Assembly: GCF_004151275.2 (NCBI RefSeq)
Contig: NZ_CP130821.1
Span: 1,860,001 to 1,924,000, forward strand
Direction: 5' to 3'
Source of the DNA: Flavobacterium dauae
GTDB lineage: Bacteria > Bacteroidota > Bacteroidia > Flavobacteriales > Flavobacteriaceae
DNA length: 64,000 bases
The notes under the pieces are model-generated. The model made no database searches. It was not told the origin of the DNA and saw only the letters and a list, made by a program, of their open reading frames with translations. How positions within the stretch are numbered: position 1 is the stretch's first letter; each line of letters begins with the position of its first letter. Positions 8,686-17,664 of this stretch are shown piece by piece. A program made the translations under genes and the position numbers.

Positions 8686-9255
8686 CTATTTACTTCTAAT
8701 AATTAGTTCGTCAATCAATTCATTTTCAAATTCTAAAATGGCTTTTCTTCTATCATTTATAAAAGCGATGGATTGAATCTTTGGAAATCCTTTAAAATAA
8801 TAGTCAAGATAATAAAAATACATTCCATCATTATATGGTTCTATTTCTTTAGTATTAAAAATCAAATTCATTCTTTCTATAAGGTTTTCCGATTCTGTTA
8901 ACCGTTCAATTTCAGTTAAATATTTTTTAGATTCTTCAATGTATGTTTTTCCTTTTTTTGAATAATCATCGCCTTCAAAAAATATTTCGAAACCATTTAT
9001 TTCAATTTCTTTTTCAACAGTTTGTAAATAATCAAAATATTCTTTCGATATACTGTCACACTTTTGTATTTTCTTACTATTCAGCAAATCAAATTGATTA
9101 CTAATTTTATCATTTAGATTATTTTGTAAACTATTGATTAACAGATTATTTTCTTTTAACTTCAATTGATAAGTTTCTTCATATTGTTCCTCAATATTCA
9201 TTTTTGAAGTGCAGCACACCAATAAAAAAGGTAAAAGACAAAAAAGATATTTCAT
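8686..9255 (-). CDS. Hypothetical lipoprotein
   Basis: The 189-residue protein starts with MKYLFCLLPFLLVCCTS, a lipoprotein signal peptide with lipobox LVC-C near residues 12-15, so it is probably membrane-anchored. The rest is charged, rich in Glu, Lys, Asn and Ile, and predicted helical, with alternating ILE/LEU spacing suggesting a coiled coil at about 20-140. I recognise no domain. It follows murA by 11 bases on the same strand and may be co-transcribed, although its AT-rich composition suggests a later addition to the operon. Confidence 0.7.
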   Translation of the reverse strand: MKYLFCLLPFLLVCCTSKMNIEEQYEETYQLKLKENNLLINSLQNNLNDKISNQFDLLNSKKIQKCDSISKEYFDYLQTVEKEIEINGFEIFFEGDDYSKKGKTYIEESKKYLTEIERLTESENLIERMNLIFNTKEIEPYNDGMYFYYLDYYFKGFPKIQSIAFINDRRKAILEFENELIDELIIRSK

Positions 9256-9266
9256 TGTTTTATATA

Positions 9267-10580
9267 TTAATCTAAACGCTCAATTTTTGCTCCTAAAGCT
9301 CTTAAACGTTCATCGATGTTTTCGTATCCGCGGTCAATTTGATCAATGTTCTGAATGATACTTGTTCCTTTTGCAGATAGCGCCGCAATTAATAAGGAAA
9401 TTCCGGCACGAATATCCGGAGATGACATTTTGGTTGCCTTTAGCTGCGATTTAAAATCGTGACCAATAATCACGGCTCTGTGTGGATCGCACAAAATAAT
9501 CTTTGCCCCCATATCAATCAATTTATCAACAAAGAACAAGCGTGATTCAAACATTTTTTGATGAATCAATACTTCGCCTCTTGCCTGAGCGGCCACAACA
9601 AGAAAAACACTTAATAAATCAGGGGTTAATCCCGGCCAAGGAGCGTCGGAAACGGTTAAGATCGATCCGTCTATATCGCCTTTAATTTCGTATCCGTTAG
9701 TATGTGCAGGAATGTGAATATCGTCGTTTACTTTTTCAATAGTGATTCCTAATTTTCTAAAGGCTGTTGGTATTACCCCTAAATTTTCCCAGCTTACATT
9801 TTTTATCGTGATTTCACTTCGTGTCATTGCTGCCAAACCTATCCACGATCCAATTTCGATCATATCGGGTAAAATCTGGTGCGTACAGCCGCTTAATTTC
9901 TCAACACCTTCAATGGTAATTAAATTTGAACCTACACCTGCAATTTTAGCTCCCATAAAATTTAACATTCTGCAAAGTTGCTGCAAATAAGGTTCGCAGG
10001 CTGCATTGTATATGGTGGTAGTTCCTTTTGCTAAAACGGCCGCCATTACAATATTTGCTGTTCCAGTTACCGATGCTTCGTCTAACAACATATAAGTCCC
10101 AGTTAATCCGTTAGGTGCTTCTACGCCGTAAAAATATTCTTCGCGGTTGTATCTGAATTTAGCACCTAAATTTATAAACCCTTCAAAATGAGTATCCAAT
10201 CTACGACGACCAATTTTATCGCCACCCGGTTTAGGAATATATCCTTTGCCAAAACGCGCTAATAACGGACCTACAATCATAATAGAACCTCGAAGCGATT
10301 TGCCTTCCTCGCGGAATTTATCAGATTCTAAATAGCCTAAATCAATATTATTTGATTGAAAAGTATAAGTATTTCGGTTTAATTTTTCTACAGCAACGCC
10401 TAAATTCTGCAACAAAACAATAAGTTTATTAACATCTATAATATCGGGAATATTAGAAATTGTAATTTTTTCGTCGGTTAATAAAACGGCGCATAAAATC
10501 TGTAGTGCTTCATTTTTAGCCCCTTGTGGTTGTACAACACCGTTTAAAGTATGTCCACCTTCAATTTTAAAAGTTCCCAT
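9267..10580 (-). CDS. murA: UDP-N-acetylglucosamine 1-carboxyvinyltransferase MurA (Asp active-site type)
   Basis: MurA transfers enolpyruvate from PEP to UDP-GlcNAc, the first committed step of peptidoglycan synthesis. The 437-residue protein has the EPSP-synthase-like double fold, with G-AKNEAL at residues 20-26 holding the Lys/Asn pair. The catalytic loop reads PKPGGDKIGRRRLDTH, with Asp121 where Escherichia coli has Cys115. Family knowledge: the Asp form is active but is not alkylated by fosfomycin. Its ATG overlaps the stop of the DUF4290 gene, so the two are translationally coupled. The DUF4290-murA pairing is typical for Flavobacteria. Confidence 0.95.
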   Translation of the reverse strand: MGTFKIEGGHTLNGVVQPQGAKNEALQILCAVLLTDEKITISNIPDIIDVNKLIVLLQNLGVAVEKLNRNTYTFQSNNIDLGYLESDKFREEGKSLRGSIMIVGPLLARFGKGYIPKPGGDKIGRRRLDTHFEGFINLGAKFRYNREEYFYGVEAPNGLTGTYMLLDEASVTGTANIVMAAVLAKGTTTIYNAACEPYLQQLCRMLNFMGAKIAGVGSNLITIEGVEKLSGCTHQILPDMIEIGSWIGLAAMTRSEITIKNVSWENLGVIPTAFRKLGITIEKVNDDIHIPAHTNGYEIKGDIDGSILTVSDAPWPGLTPDLLSVFLVVAAQARGEVLIHQKMFESRLFFVDKLIDMGAKIILCDPHRAVIIGHDFKSQLKATKMSSPDIRAGISLLIAALSAKGTSIIQNIDQIDRGYENIDERLRALGAKIERLD

Positions 10581-11398
10581 TAATTTGATTTTCTATTTTT
10601 AGATGAATTGTTACCGTTATTGTTGTTTGGATTCGTTTTTTTTACAAATCTGTTATTTGCATTCGGCGAATTTGCCTGTCTATTGTTTGGATTGTTGCGC
10701 TGCTGATTTTGATTGTTGTTCCCTGAATTATTTCGGTTTTGAAACGGATTATTCCTGTTATTTGACGTTGATGTATTTCGATTTTGAAACTGGTTATTAC
10801 GAACATTCGGTTTCATCAAATTAACCGCATTGTTATTATCATCTAAATTTGTTGTTAGATCGATCTTTCCGCCCGATAATTCTTTTAAATGCTGAAAAAT
10901 AACGGCATCGTCAATAGATTCGTTATTCCAATTTACATAGCTTTTTTTCATATGGTTGGCAATTACCATAATCAATGCTTCTTTGCGTTCGCCTTCTTCC
11001 CAACTAATTGCCTCGTTAATCATATCAACAATATTAGATCCGTAAAAACGATATTTATGATTGTTTCTTGGATACTCAATTAAAATTGGTTCATTAAAAT
11101 TGGTAACCGCTTTTGGCTTTTCGTAAGGCGAATCAACATCTAACTCAAAACGCGACATTTTAAAAAGCTGATCCCACAGTTTATGCTGAAAATCTAGAAC
11201 ATCGCGCAAATGCGGATTTATAGTTCCCATGATATCAATCACTGCACGAGCCGCTTTGTTGCGTTCGGCACTGTCTTCAATTAAAATAACCTGATCGATC
11301 AGTTTTTGTAAATGACGACCATATTCTGGCAACACCAAATCTTTACGATCGGTATTGTATTCCAAATTATTTATTGCTTCGGTTGGCTTAAATTTCAT
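10580..11398 (-). CDS. DUF4290 protein with Asn/Gln-rich tail
   Basis: The first 185 residues match the DUF4290 family, with NLEYNTDRKDLVLPEYGRHL at about 10-30 and MGTINPHLRDVLDFQHKLWD in the middle. The last 70 residues are almost only Asn, Gln, Arg, Ser and Pro, with two FQNRN repeats, and look disordered and basic. The function is unknown. The gene lies between DUF493 and murA, overlapping murA by one base, which suggests a link to envelope growth. That link is inference from position only. Confidence 0.85.
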   Translation of the reverse strand: MKFKPTEAINNLEYNTDRKDLVLPEYGRHLQKLIDQVILIEDSAERNKAARAVIDIMGTINPHLRDVLDFQHKLWDQLFKMSRFELDVDSPYEKPKAVTNFNEPILIEYPRNNHKYRFYGSNIVDMINEAISWEEGERKEALIMVIANHMKKSYVNWNNESIDDAVIFQHLKELSGGKIDLTTNLDDNNNAVNLMKPNVRNNQFQNRNTSTSNNRNNPFQNRNNSGNNNQNQQRNNPNNRQANSPNANNRFVKKTNPNNNNGNNSSKNRKSN

Positions 11399-11404
11399 AA
11401 AATT

Positions 11405-11692
11405 TTATAAGGAAATAATTCCTTCTATTGTTGAAACCTCTTTGTATTTCTCAATAATAGCATCGGCACTTGGCATCACCACGTTTATTGATACACTAGA
11501 ATAGTTTCCGTTTTTAGATTTATTAGTTGTAATCACTGCTCCCATATCATTAAAAGCTTTTTCAATTAAAGCAATTTTTTCTTCACTGGCAGGAACAATA
11601 AATTTGTATAGATATTCTGCAGGCCACTTTTCGGTTGTGTTTTCTAACTCGGTTTTAAGGCGTGTGTAGAATTCTTCGGTTTTCTTGTCCAT
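11405..11692 (-). CDS. DUF493 (YbeD-like) domain protein
   Basis: The 95-residue protein is the small ferredoxin-like DUF493 fold, with the YLYKFIVPA start of the domain and SKNGNYSSVSINVVMPSADA in the central strands. YbeD-like proteins are thought to be allosteric or adaptor proteins. It is the first gene of the DUF493-DUF4290-murA unit and has a TATATTTG box 16 bases before its ATG. Confidence 0.85.
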   Translation of the reverse strand: MDKKTEEFYTRLKTELENTTEKWPAEYLYKFIVPASEEKIALIEKAFNDMGAVITTNKSKNGNYSSVSINVVMPSADAIIEKYKEVSTIEGIISL

Positions 11693-11708
11693 AAAATAAA
11701 ATTATCTA

Positions 11709-11716
11709 CAAATATA
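11709..11716 (-). promoter_or_regulatory. -7 box for the DUF493-DUF4290-murA operon
   Basis: TATATTTG on the minus strand, 16 bases upstream of the DUF493 ATG. No clear TTG at the matching -33 position. Confidence 0.42.
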
Positions 11717-11781
11717 CATCAGATTAAGGTAAATATACTAATATCCGTTTTTAAATGAACATACAATTTAATTTTTCTGCG

Positions 11782-11789
11782 TAAATTTG
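11782..11789 (+). promoter_or_regulatory. -7 box for the AAA_28 ATPase gene
   Basis: TAAATTTG matches TAnnTTTG, 17 bases before the GTG start, and is divergent from the murA operon promoter. The -33 element is not evident. Confidence 0.42.
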
Positions 11790-11806
11790 TCCTTTGATTT
11801 TTTAAG

Positions 11807-12340
11807 GTGGATACTAAAACTATTTTACTTATTGGCGGTCCCGGCTCTGGGAAAACATCAATTATTAACGCACTTACAGCAAAAGGATATGTTTGTTATC
11901 CCGAAATTTCTCGTCAGGTTACTTTAGAAGCGCAAAAAACAGGTATTGATCAACTGTTTTTAAAAGAACCGCTTTTGTTTAGCGAATTACTTTTAAAAGG
12001 ACGTATTAATCAGTTTAACAACGCGGTAAAAGAAAATACAACCTTTGTTTTTATAGATCGCGGAATTCCAGATGTATTGGCGTATATGCACTACATTGGC
12101 GATGCCTACCCGCCTGCTTTTGACGATGCCTGTAAAAATCATATTTACACCAAAGTTTTTATACTGCCACCTTGGGAAGCTATTTATGTGAGCGATAATG
12201 AACGTTACGAGAATTTTGAACAAGCAAAACTGATCCACAATCATTTGGTAGAAACCTACGAAAGCTATGGTTACCAGCTAACTGAAGTACCAAAAGCCGA
12301 TTTAGAAACAAGAATTACTTTTATATTGAATAATTTATAA
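11807..12340 (+). CDS. AAA_28-type P-loop ATPase
   Basis: The 177-residue protein starts at a GTG and has the Walker A GGPGSGKTSI at about 9-18, a PEISRQVTLEAQK segment and an IDRGIPDVLAY segment typical of the AAA_28 / NadR-like kinase-fold group. This group includes ribosylnicotinamide kinase-like proteins, but the substrate is unknown here. Cytoplasmic, no membrane segment. It precedes recQ by 34 bases on the same strand. Confidence 0.82.
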   Translation: MDTKTILLIGGPGSGKTSIINALTAKGYVCYPEISRQVTLEAQKTGIDQLFLKEPLLFSELLLKGRINQFNNAVKENTTFVFIDRGIPDVLAYMHYIGDAYPPAFDDACKNHIYTKVFILPPWEAIYVSDNERYENFEQAKLIHNHLVETYESYGYQLTEVPKADLETRITFILNNL

Positions 12341-12374
12341 TTTTTCTTTATTTTTAAAGAAAAAACACCGCATT

Positions 12375-14273
12375 TTGTTTGAAGCCTTACACATTTTAAA
12401 AAAACATTGGGGTTATGATTCTTTTAGATTTCCGCAGGAAGAAATAATAGAATCTGTTTTTCAGGGAAACGATACCCTTGCTTTGCTGCCAACTGGCGGT
12501 GGAAAAAGTGTTTGCTTTCAGATACCTGCTTTAATGACCGATGGAATTTGTCTGGTTATTTCGCCTTTAATTGCATTGATTGAAGATCAGATCAACCAGT
12601 TAAAAGACCGAAACATTAAGGCTTTATCCATATCAGGAAATTTATCAACCGAAGATATTTCGAATCTGTTGGACAATTCCCAATACGGAAACTACAAATT
12701 TCTATACATTGCTCCCGAACGTTTAAAAAACGAATGGATTTTAAGCCGAATCATTCAATTACCAATAAATTTAGTTGCTATTGATGAAGCACATTGCATA
12801 TCGCAATGGGGACACGATTTTCGTCCGGCTTATTTAGAAATCGGCAAGTTAAAAGAGTGGTTGCCCAATGTTCCGTTTATCGCACTTACAGCATCGGCAA
12901 ACAATCGTGTTCAAGAAGATATTATAAATATTCTTCAACTTAAAAATCCAAAAATTTTTAAAAAGACTTTTTTGCGAAACGAATTGTATTACGGCGTTTA
13001 TCAGCAGGAAAATTCAGAAGAATTGTTGTTTCAAATCCTTAAAAAAAATCCTTCACCGGCAATTATTTATGTAAAAAGCAGAAAAGCTACTATTGAAGTG
13101 GCGCAGAATTTAAAATCGTACGGAATTTCTGCCGATTTTTTTCACGGCGGCTTGGATTTTAAATCGAAAAAACAAAAACTGAACGATTGGCTAAACGAAA
13201 CTGTTTTGGTTATGGTAGCCACCAACGCGTTTGGTATGGGAATTGACAAGCCGAATGTACGCAACGTTATTCACTTGCATATTCCCGACAATTTGGAAAG
13301 TTATTATCAGGAAGCCGGGCGTGCAGGTCGCGATGGTGAAAAGGCGTTTGCAACATTATTGTTGAGTTCAAGCAGCATTCATCAGGCAAAAGGTTTTCAC
13401 GAACTGAACAATCTGGAAATCGATTTTGTAAAAATGGTGTACAAACGCTTTGTAAATCATTTTCAAATTGCTTATGGCGAAGGTTTTAACGAAACGATTC
13501 GTTTTAACTTTAAAGATTTTTGTCAGAAATACAATTTACCGGTAAGCAAAACTTTTCATGCGTTTGAATTTTTAGATCGCCAGTCGGTTTTAAGTTTTGA
13601 ACAAGCATTTAAGTACAAAAACTACATTCATTTCTTAATAAATTCAAACAATGCCATTGCTTATTTCAGCAATCATTCGTTAGAAGAAATTTTGTTTTTA
13701 AGCATTTTGCATCATTACCGCGGCATTCAAGAAGGCGAAACAGCTATTGATATCGATGTTTTATCGAAACATACAAAAATGCCCAATCAAAAAATTATCG
13801 AAACCATAGAATCTTGGGTTTTAAAAGGATTTTGCACGTTTACACAGGCGCCAAACGACACCAATGTTATGTTGACCGAAGTACGTGAAGACGATATTAC
13901 CATTAACCGCGTGGCAAAAAACCTTACACAGTTTAATGCCATAAAAGATCAGCAATTTAAGGCGATGCTTCAATACGTTACCAACACAAACATTTGTAAA
14001 AATAAAATCCTTTTAAATTATTTCGATGAAGATTATAACGACGAATGTGGTAAATGTTCCGCTTGTATTCAAAATAAAAATTCAAAAAACAGTAGCAATT
14101 TAGTCGATGAAATTAAAGCGGAACTTAAAAATTATCCGAAAGATCATATTTTTGAATTGGCAGATTTAAAGTCGATCTACATTCACAAATCAAATTATTT
14201 AGCACAAGCATTAAAAGAATTAATCGAAGAAAACGAATATCTTTACAAAAATGCCACATACATAAAATTATAA
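12375..14273 (+). CDS. recQ: ATP-dependent DNA helicase RecQ, short form
   Basis: RecQ unwinds DNA 3' to 5' during recombination and fork repair. The 632-residue protein starts at TTG and has Walker A LPTGGGKS (38-45), the DEAH box in IDEAHCISQWGHDFR, the second RecA domain with the QEAGRAGRDG motif VI, and a zinc-binding region with CGKCSACI near 555. There is no clear HRDC domain, so it is the short type, about 100 residues shorter than the long RecQ found in the same group. Its stop overlaps fmt. Confidence 0.92.
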   Translation: MFEALHILKKHWGYDSFRFPQEEIIESVFQGNDTLALLPTGGGKSVCFQIPALMTDGICLVISPLIALIEDQINQLKDRNIKALSISGNLSTEDISNLLDNSQYGNYKFLYIAPERLKNEWILSRIIQLPINLVAIDEAHCISQWGHDFRPAYLEIGKLKEWLPNVPFIALTASANNRVQEDIINILQLKNPKIFKKTFLRNELYYGVYQQENSEELLFQILKKNPSPAIIYVKSRKATIEVAQNLKSYGISADFFHGGLDFKSKKQKLNDWLNETVLVMVATNAFGMGIDKPNVRNVIHLHIPDNLESYYQEAGRAGRDGEKAFATLLLSSSSIHQAKGFHELNNLEIDFVKMVYKRFVNHFQIAYGEGFNETIRFNFKDFCQKYNLPVSKTFHAFEFLDRQSVLSFEQAFKYKNYIHFLINSNNAIAYFSNHSLEEILFLSILHHYRGIQEGETAIDIDVLSKHTKMPNQKIIETIESWVLKGFCTFTQAPNDTNVMLTEVREDDITINRVAKNLTQFNAIKDQQFKAMLQYVTNTNICKNKILLNYFDEDYNDECGKCSACIQNKNSKNSSNLVDEIKAELKNYPKDHIFELADLKSIYIHKSNYLAQALKELIEENEYLYKNATYIKL

Positions 14274-15217
14274 TGGAAAAATTACGAATTGTTTTTATGG
14301 GAACACCCGATTTTGCGGTGGGAATTTTAGATACTATTTTAAAGAATAACTACGAGGTTGCTGCAGTTATAACAGCACCGGACAAGCCGGCTGGTCGCGG
14401 ACAAAAATTAAACCAATCTGCAGTTAAAGTTTATGCAGAAAAAAACAACCTGAAAGTTTTACAACCAACCAATTTAAAATCAGAAGATTTTTTGGCAGAA
14501 TTATCGACGCTAAACGCCAACCTGCAAATTGTTGTTGCTTTTAGAATGTTACCAAAAGCCGTGTGGCAAATGCCAAAATTAGGCACGTTTAATTTACACG
14601 CATCATTATTACCCGATTATCGCGGTGCCGCACCTATAAATTGGGCAATTATTAACGGAGAAGAAAAAACGGGTGTATCAACCTTTTTTATCGATGAAAA
14701 AATTGATACCGGAGCAATTATTTTAAAGAGTGAAACCACTATATCCGAAACTGAAACCGCAGGCGAATTACACGACCGATTGATGCATTTAGGTGCAGAA
14801 ACAGTTGTTGAAACATTAAAGTTAATTGAAAACAATCAGGTTAAAACAACCATTCAACCAGCCGAAGAAACAAAAACAGCTTATAAGTTAAACCGTGAAA
14901 ACTGTAAAATCGATTTCAGCAACTCAAGCAAAGAAGTTTACAATTTAATTCGCGGGTTAAACCCTTATCCGTCGGCATATACTATTTTAAGCGATAACGG
15001 CAATGAATACAATATTAAAATTCACGATGTTACTTATACTATAGAACAGCACCATTTTAAACCAGGTAAATTTATCGCATCAAAAAAGACCATTCGCATT
15101 GCAACGCACGATGGTTTTATCGAAATTTTATCGTTACAGTTCCCTGGAAAAAAGAAAATGAAAACCACAGAATTACTTAATGGAATGCAGTTTTCAGACA
15201 AAGCAAACTGTATTTAA
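14273..15217 (+). CDS. fmt: Methionyl-tRNA formyltransferase
   Basis: Fmt formylates initiator Met-tRNA using 10-formyltetrahydrofolate. The 314-residue protein starts MEKLRIVFMGTPDFAV and has SLLPDYRGAAPINWAIINGE with the family's catalytic loop, then the C-terminal OB-fold tRNA-binding domain (about 205-314). Length matches the family. The ATG overlaps the recQ stop by one base (TAATG). Confidence 0.96.
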   Translation: MEKLRIVFMGTPDFAVGILDTILKNNYEVAAVITAPDKPAGRGQKLNQSAVKVYAEKNNLKVLQPTNLKSEDFLAELSTLNANLQIVVAFRMLPKAVWQMPKLGTFNLHASLLPDYRGAAPINWAIINGEEKTGVSTFFIDEKIDTGAIILKSETTISETETAGELHDRLMHLGAETVVETLKLIENNQVKTTIQPAEETKTAYKLNRENCKIDFSNSSKEVYNLIRGLNPYPSAYTILSDNGNEYNIKIHDVTYTIEQHHFKPGKFIASKKTIRIATHDGFIEILSLQFPGKKKMKTTELLNGMQFSDKANCI

Positions 15218-15269
15218 ACGTTTTTTGCCTCTTTTTTTATACTTTTTTGTACTTTTTTGTAAAAAAAAG

Positions 15270-15299
15270 TTGTATAAATGAATTTAACTTTTAAATTTG
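15270..15299 (+). promoter_or_regulatory. Promoter of the HU gene
   Basis: TTG (15270-15272) and TAAATTTG (15292-15299) are separated by 19 bases, a full Bacteroidota promoter. The ATG follows 34 bases downstream. Confidence 0.75.
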
Positions 15300-15333
15300 T
15301 ATATGTTAAGATTAACTCAATAAAAAAATTATT

Positions 15334-15639
15334 ATGAACAAAACACAATTAATCGACGCAATTGCAGGAGATGCAGGAATTAGCAAAGCTGCTGCTAAGT
15401 CAGCTTTAGAATCATTTTTAAAAAATGTTGGTGAAACTTTAACTAAAGGAGACAAAATTTCATTAGTAGGTTTTGGATCTTGGTCAGTATCTGAAAGAGC
15501 TGAAAGAGAAGGAAGAAACCCACAAACCGGTAAAACAATCAAAATTGCTGCTAAAAAAGTAGTTAAATTTAAGGCAGGTGCAGATTTAGACGGTTCTGTT
15601 AACACTCCGGTTAAAGCTACGGCTAAAAAGAAAAAATAA
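15334..15639 (+). CDS. HU family DNA-binding protein
   Basis: The 101-residue nucleoid protein starts MNKTQLIDAIAGDAGISKAA, has the GFGSWSVSERAEREGRNPQT arm region with the conserved proline that intercalates DNA, and a lysine-rich end. HU dimers bend and compact DNA. It has its own promoter and terminator, so it is probably highly expressed and monocistronic. The codon choice is more regular than in its neighbours. Confidence 0.96.
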   Translation: MNKTQLIDAIAGDAGISKAAAKSALESFLKNVGETLTKGDKISLVGFGSWSVSERAEREGRNPQTGKTIKIAAKKVVKFKAGADLDGSVNTPVKATAKKKK

Positions 15640-15657
15640 TTTTCTTTAAAGAGAATG

Positions 15658-15688
15658 AAAAACCACCTGAAAAGCGTGGTTTTTTTTA
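15658..15688 (+). terminator. Terminator of the HU gene
   Basis: AAAAACCAC (15658-15666) pairs with GTGGTTTTT (15676-15684), followed by a T run. Confidence 0.85.
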
Positions 15689-15719
15689 TATATTTTTTTT
15701 ACTTTTATACTAAAAAGCT

Positions 15720-16280
15720 ATGAATAAATTACAACCAACTAAAGGAAAACTATTAATATCTGATTCGTCGATATTATTAGACACCGTTTTTAGTAGAACC
15801 GTTTTACTATTAGCTGAGCACAACGCGAAAGGAAGTATAGGTTTTATTTTAAACAAACCGCTAGATTTGTCACTGCAAGACATTTTACCTGAAGCACATA
15901 CCAATTTTAGAATTTATGATGGTGGCCCCGTTGAATCTGATAATTTGTATTTTATACACACCATTCCGTCGTTAATACCAAACAGTATCGAAATAAAAGA
16001 CAATATTTTTTGGGGAGGAGATTATGAAGTTTTATTTGAACTTTTAAAGCAAAACAAGGTTTCTCAAAAAGACATTCGTTTTTTTCTGGGTTACAGCGGA
16101 TGGGATGAAAATCAATTGCAAGAAGAAATCAATTCAAAATCGTGGACTTGTATTGAAAACCAGTTTGAAAACCATTTATTAGAAAAAATCCCTTCTAAAT
16201 TATGGAAAGAATTAATGATTGAACTTGGCGACGAATTTATTATCTGGGCAAATGCCCCCGAAGACCCTGTTATGAATTAA
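15720..16280 (+). CDS. YqgE/AlgH family protein
   Basis: The 186-residue cytoplasmic protein shows the family's start, KGKLLISDSSILLDTVFSRT, with GSIGFILNKPL and YDGGPVESDNLYFIHT in order, and GYSGWDENQLQEEI near the end. YqgE/AlgH proteins are widespread with no settled biochemical role. It overlaps the convergent aminotransferase gene by 11 bases at the 3' ends. Confidence 0.92.
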   Translation: MNKLQPTKGKLLISDSSILLDTVFSRTVLLLAEHNAKGSIGFILNKPLDLSLQDILPEAHTNFRIYDGGPVESDNLYFIHTIPSLIPNSIEIKDNIFWGGDYEVLFELLKQNKVSQKDIRFFLGYSGWDENQLQEEINSKSWTCIENQFENHLLEKIPSKLWKELMIELGDEFIIWANAPEDPVMN

Positions 16281-17106
16281 ATCTTATTTGAGCGTTTAGT
16301 TTTATCAGCAGGTTATTGGCTGTGGTATTTATAAACATTTTTTTGCGGTATTGTGTAACTGATTGAATACCCGTTATGATGTTTGTAATAAAAATTTCGT
16401 CGGCCTTTTGTAATTCAAACGGAGAAACGGAATGCTCTTCAAACACCAAACCTTCGGTTTTCTTAATAATTTCGATTATTTTTTTGCGGGTAATTCCATT
16501 TTTGCAACCATCTGAAACAGGTGGGGTTGCAACTACGTTATCTTTTACAACAAAGATATTTCCGTTTATGGCTTCAATAACATTTTTATCATCATTAATC
16601 AATAAACAGTTTTCATAATCATTTTCTTTGGCAAAAATACCGGCGGTTATATTTACCAAACAACTTGTGGTTTTTAACGTACTTAACAAGTGTTTTGAAA
16701 TATGAAAATCTTTAAAAAGCTCTACTTCGTATTTTGATTTGTCATTTAAATACAGTGCTTGTGCCGGTTCAGCAACAATAATGAATCCAACGGTTTGTTT
16801 TTCTGGCAAATACTTTCCTTTAGCATCTCTGTAAACCGTTAAACGAACACGTGCATTTGATAGATGCAAAGCCGTTGCTGTTTTTAAAATTTCGGCTTCA
16901 AGGTATTCTAAAGTAAATTCTAACGGAATTTCCATACGTAAAATCCGCATAGATGCCATCAATCTAAAATAATGATCTTCAAAGAAAAGAATTTTTCCAT
17001 CTAATACTTTTACTGTTTCAAAAACGGCATCGGCAAATAAAAAACCTCTGTTTTGTTCAATATTTTCGTTTGATTGGGCTACTAAATTTCCGTTAAAATT
17101 AATCAT
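16270..17106 (-). CDS. Class IV PLP-dependent aminotransferase/lyase
   Basis: The 278-residue protein has RGFLFADAVFETVKV near 20-34, RVRLTVYRD, and the lysine in STLKTTSCLVN (about 148) as the likely PLP-binding residue, followed by VIEAINGNIFVV. These fit fold-type IV enzymes such as aminodeoxychorismate lyase (PabC), D-amino acid or branched-chain aminotransferases. The PabC-like reading, making 4-aminobenzoate for folate, is the most usual for this length but is not proven by the sequence. The start codon lies directly behind a terminator hairpin of the upstream gene. Confidence 0.85.
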   Translation of the reverse strand: MINFNGNLVAQSNENIEQNRGFLFADAVFETVKVLDGKILFFEDHYFRLMASMRILRMEIPLEFTLEYLEAEILKTATALHLSNARVRLTVYRDAKGKYLPEKQTVGFIIVAEPAQALYLNDKSKYEVELFKDFHISKHLLSTLKTTSCLVNITAGIFAKENDYENCLLINDDKNVIEAINGNIFVVKDNVVATPPVSDGCKNGITRKKIIEIIKKTEGLVFEEHSVSPFELQKADEIFITNIITGIQSVTQYRKKMFINTTANNLLIKLNAQIRFNS

Positions 17107-17130
17107 AAAAAAAGCTCTGAAAATTCAGAG
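17107..17130 (-). terminator. Terminator of the START-like gene, abutting the next start codon
   Basis: GCTCTGAA and TTCAGAGC form a hairpin. On the minus strand it is followed by T7 and then directly by the ATG of the class IV gene. Confidence 0.7.
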
Positions 17131-17138
17131 CAAATATA
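17131..17138 (-). promoter_or_regulatory. -7 box upstream of the hairpin
   Basis: TATATTTG on the minus strand immediately precedes the hairpin. If used, the transcript of the class IV gene would start inside the hairpin stem. Confidence 0.4.
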
Positions 17139-17147
17139 AGGCTTAAT

Positions 17148-17534
17148 TTATGCCGACCCTAATATTTTTTTTAAATCGGCTATCTGGTTGTTCCACAATT
17201 GGGTTTGATCTTTTATTTCATCATCATCGGCAAAATCGGTTACTAACAGCATTACGTCTTTGGTTAGTTCGTCTAACACAATTTTTAATTCAAAAAAGTA
17301 GTCTGTTTCTACACCATCTTCGTCTAACCAACGGAATTTTACTTTTTCATCGACTTTTTTAGTTACCAATTTCGCTTTTTCTTCGCTATCTCCCCATATA
17401 AATGTAAAAAATTCTCCTCTTGAATTTACATCATCTGCAAACCATTCTGTTAACCCAGATGGTGTTGAAATATATTGATATAACAACTGTGGCGAAACCG
17501 TTATAGAATACTCTATATCAAATTTTGTTTTCAT
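17148..17534 (-). CDS. START-like / SRPBCC domain protein
   Basis: The 128-residue protein begins KFDIEYSITVSPQLLYQYIS and continues PSGLTEWFADDVNSRGEFFTF. This is the AHSA1/START-like helix-grip fold common in Bacteroidota, which binds hydrophobic ligands. The ligand is not known. Cytoplasmic, no signal peptide. It is monocistronic with its own terminator. Confidence 0.85.
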   Translation of the reverse strand: MKTKFDIEYSITVSPQLLYQYISTPSGLTEWFADDVNSRGEFFTFIWGDSEEKAKLVTKKVDEKVKFRWLDEDGVETDYFFELKIVLDELTKDVMLLVTDFADDDEIKDQTQLWNNQIADLKKILGSA

Positions 17535-17664
17535 AGTTTATTTTTTTTTTTGGAAATATATAAAAAATAATACGATTACCAAATTTTTGTTAAGAATTAA
17601 ATTTATAAAAGCTATATCTGCTTTATTTTTTGATAGCAACTGTTTCCGCCTAATTCAACTTGTA

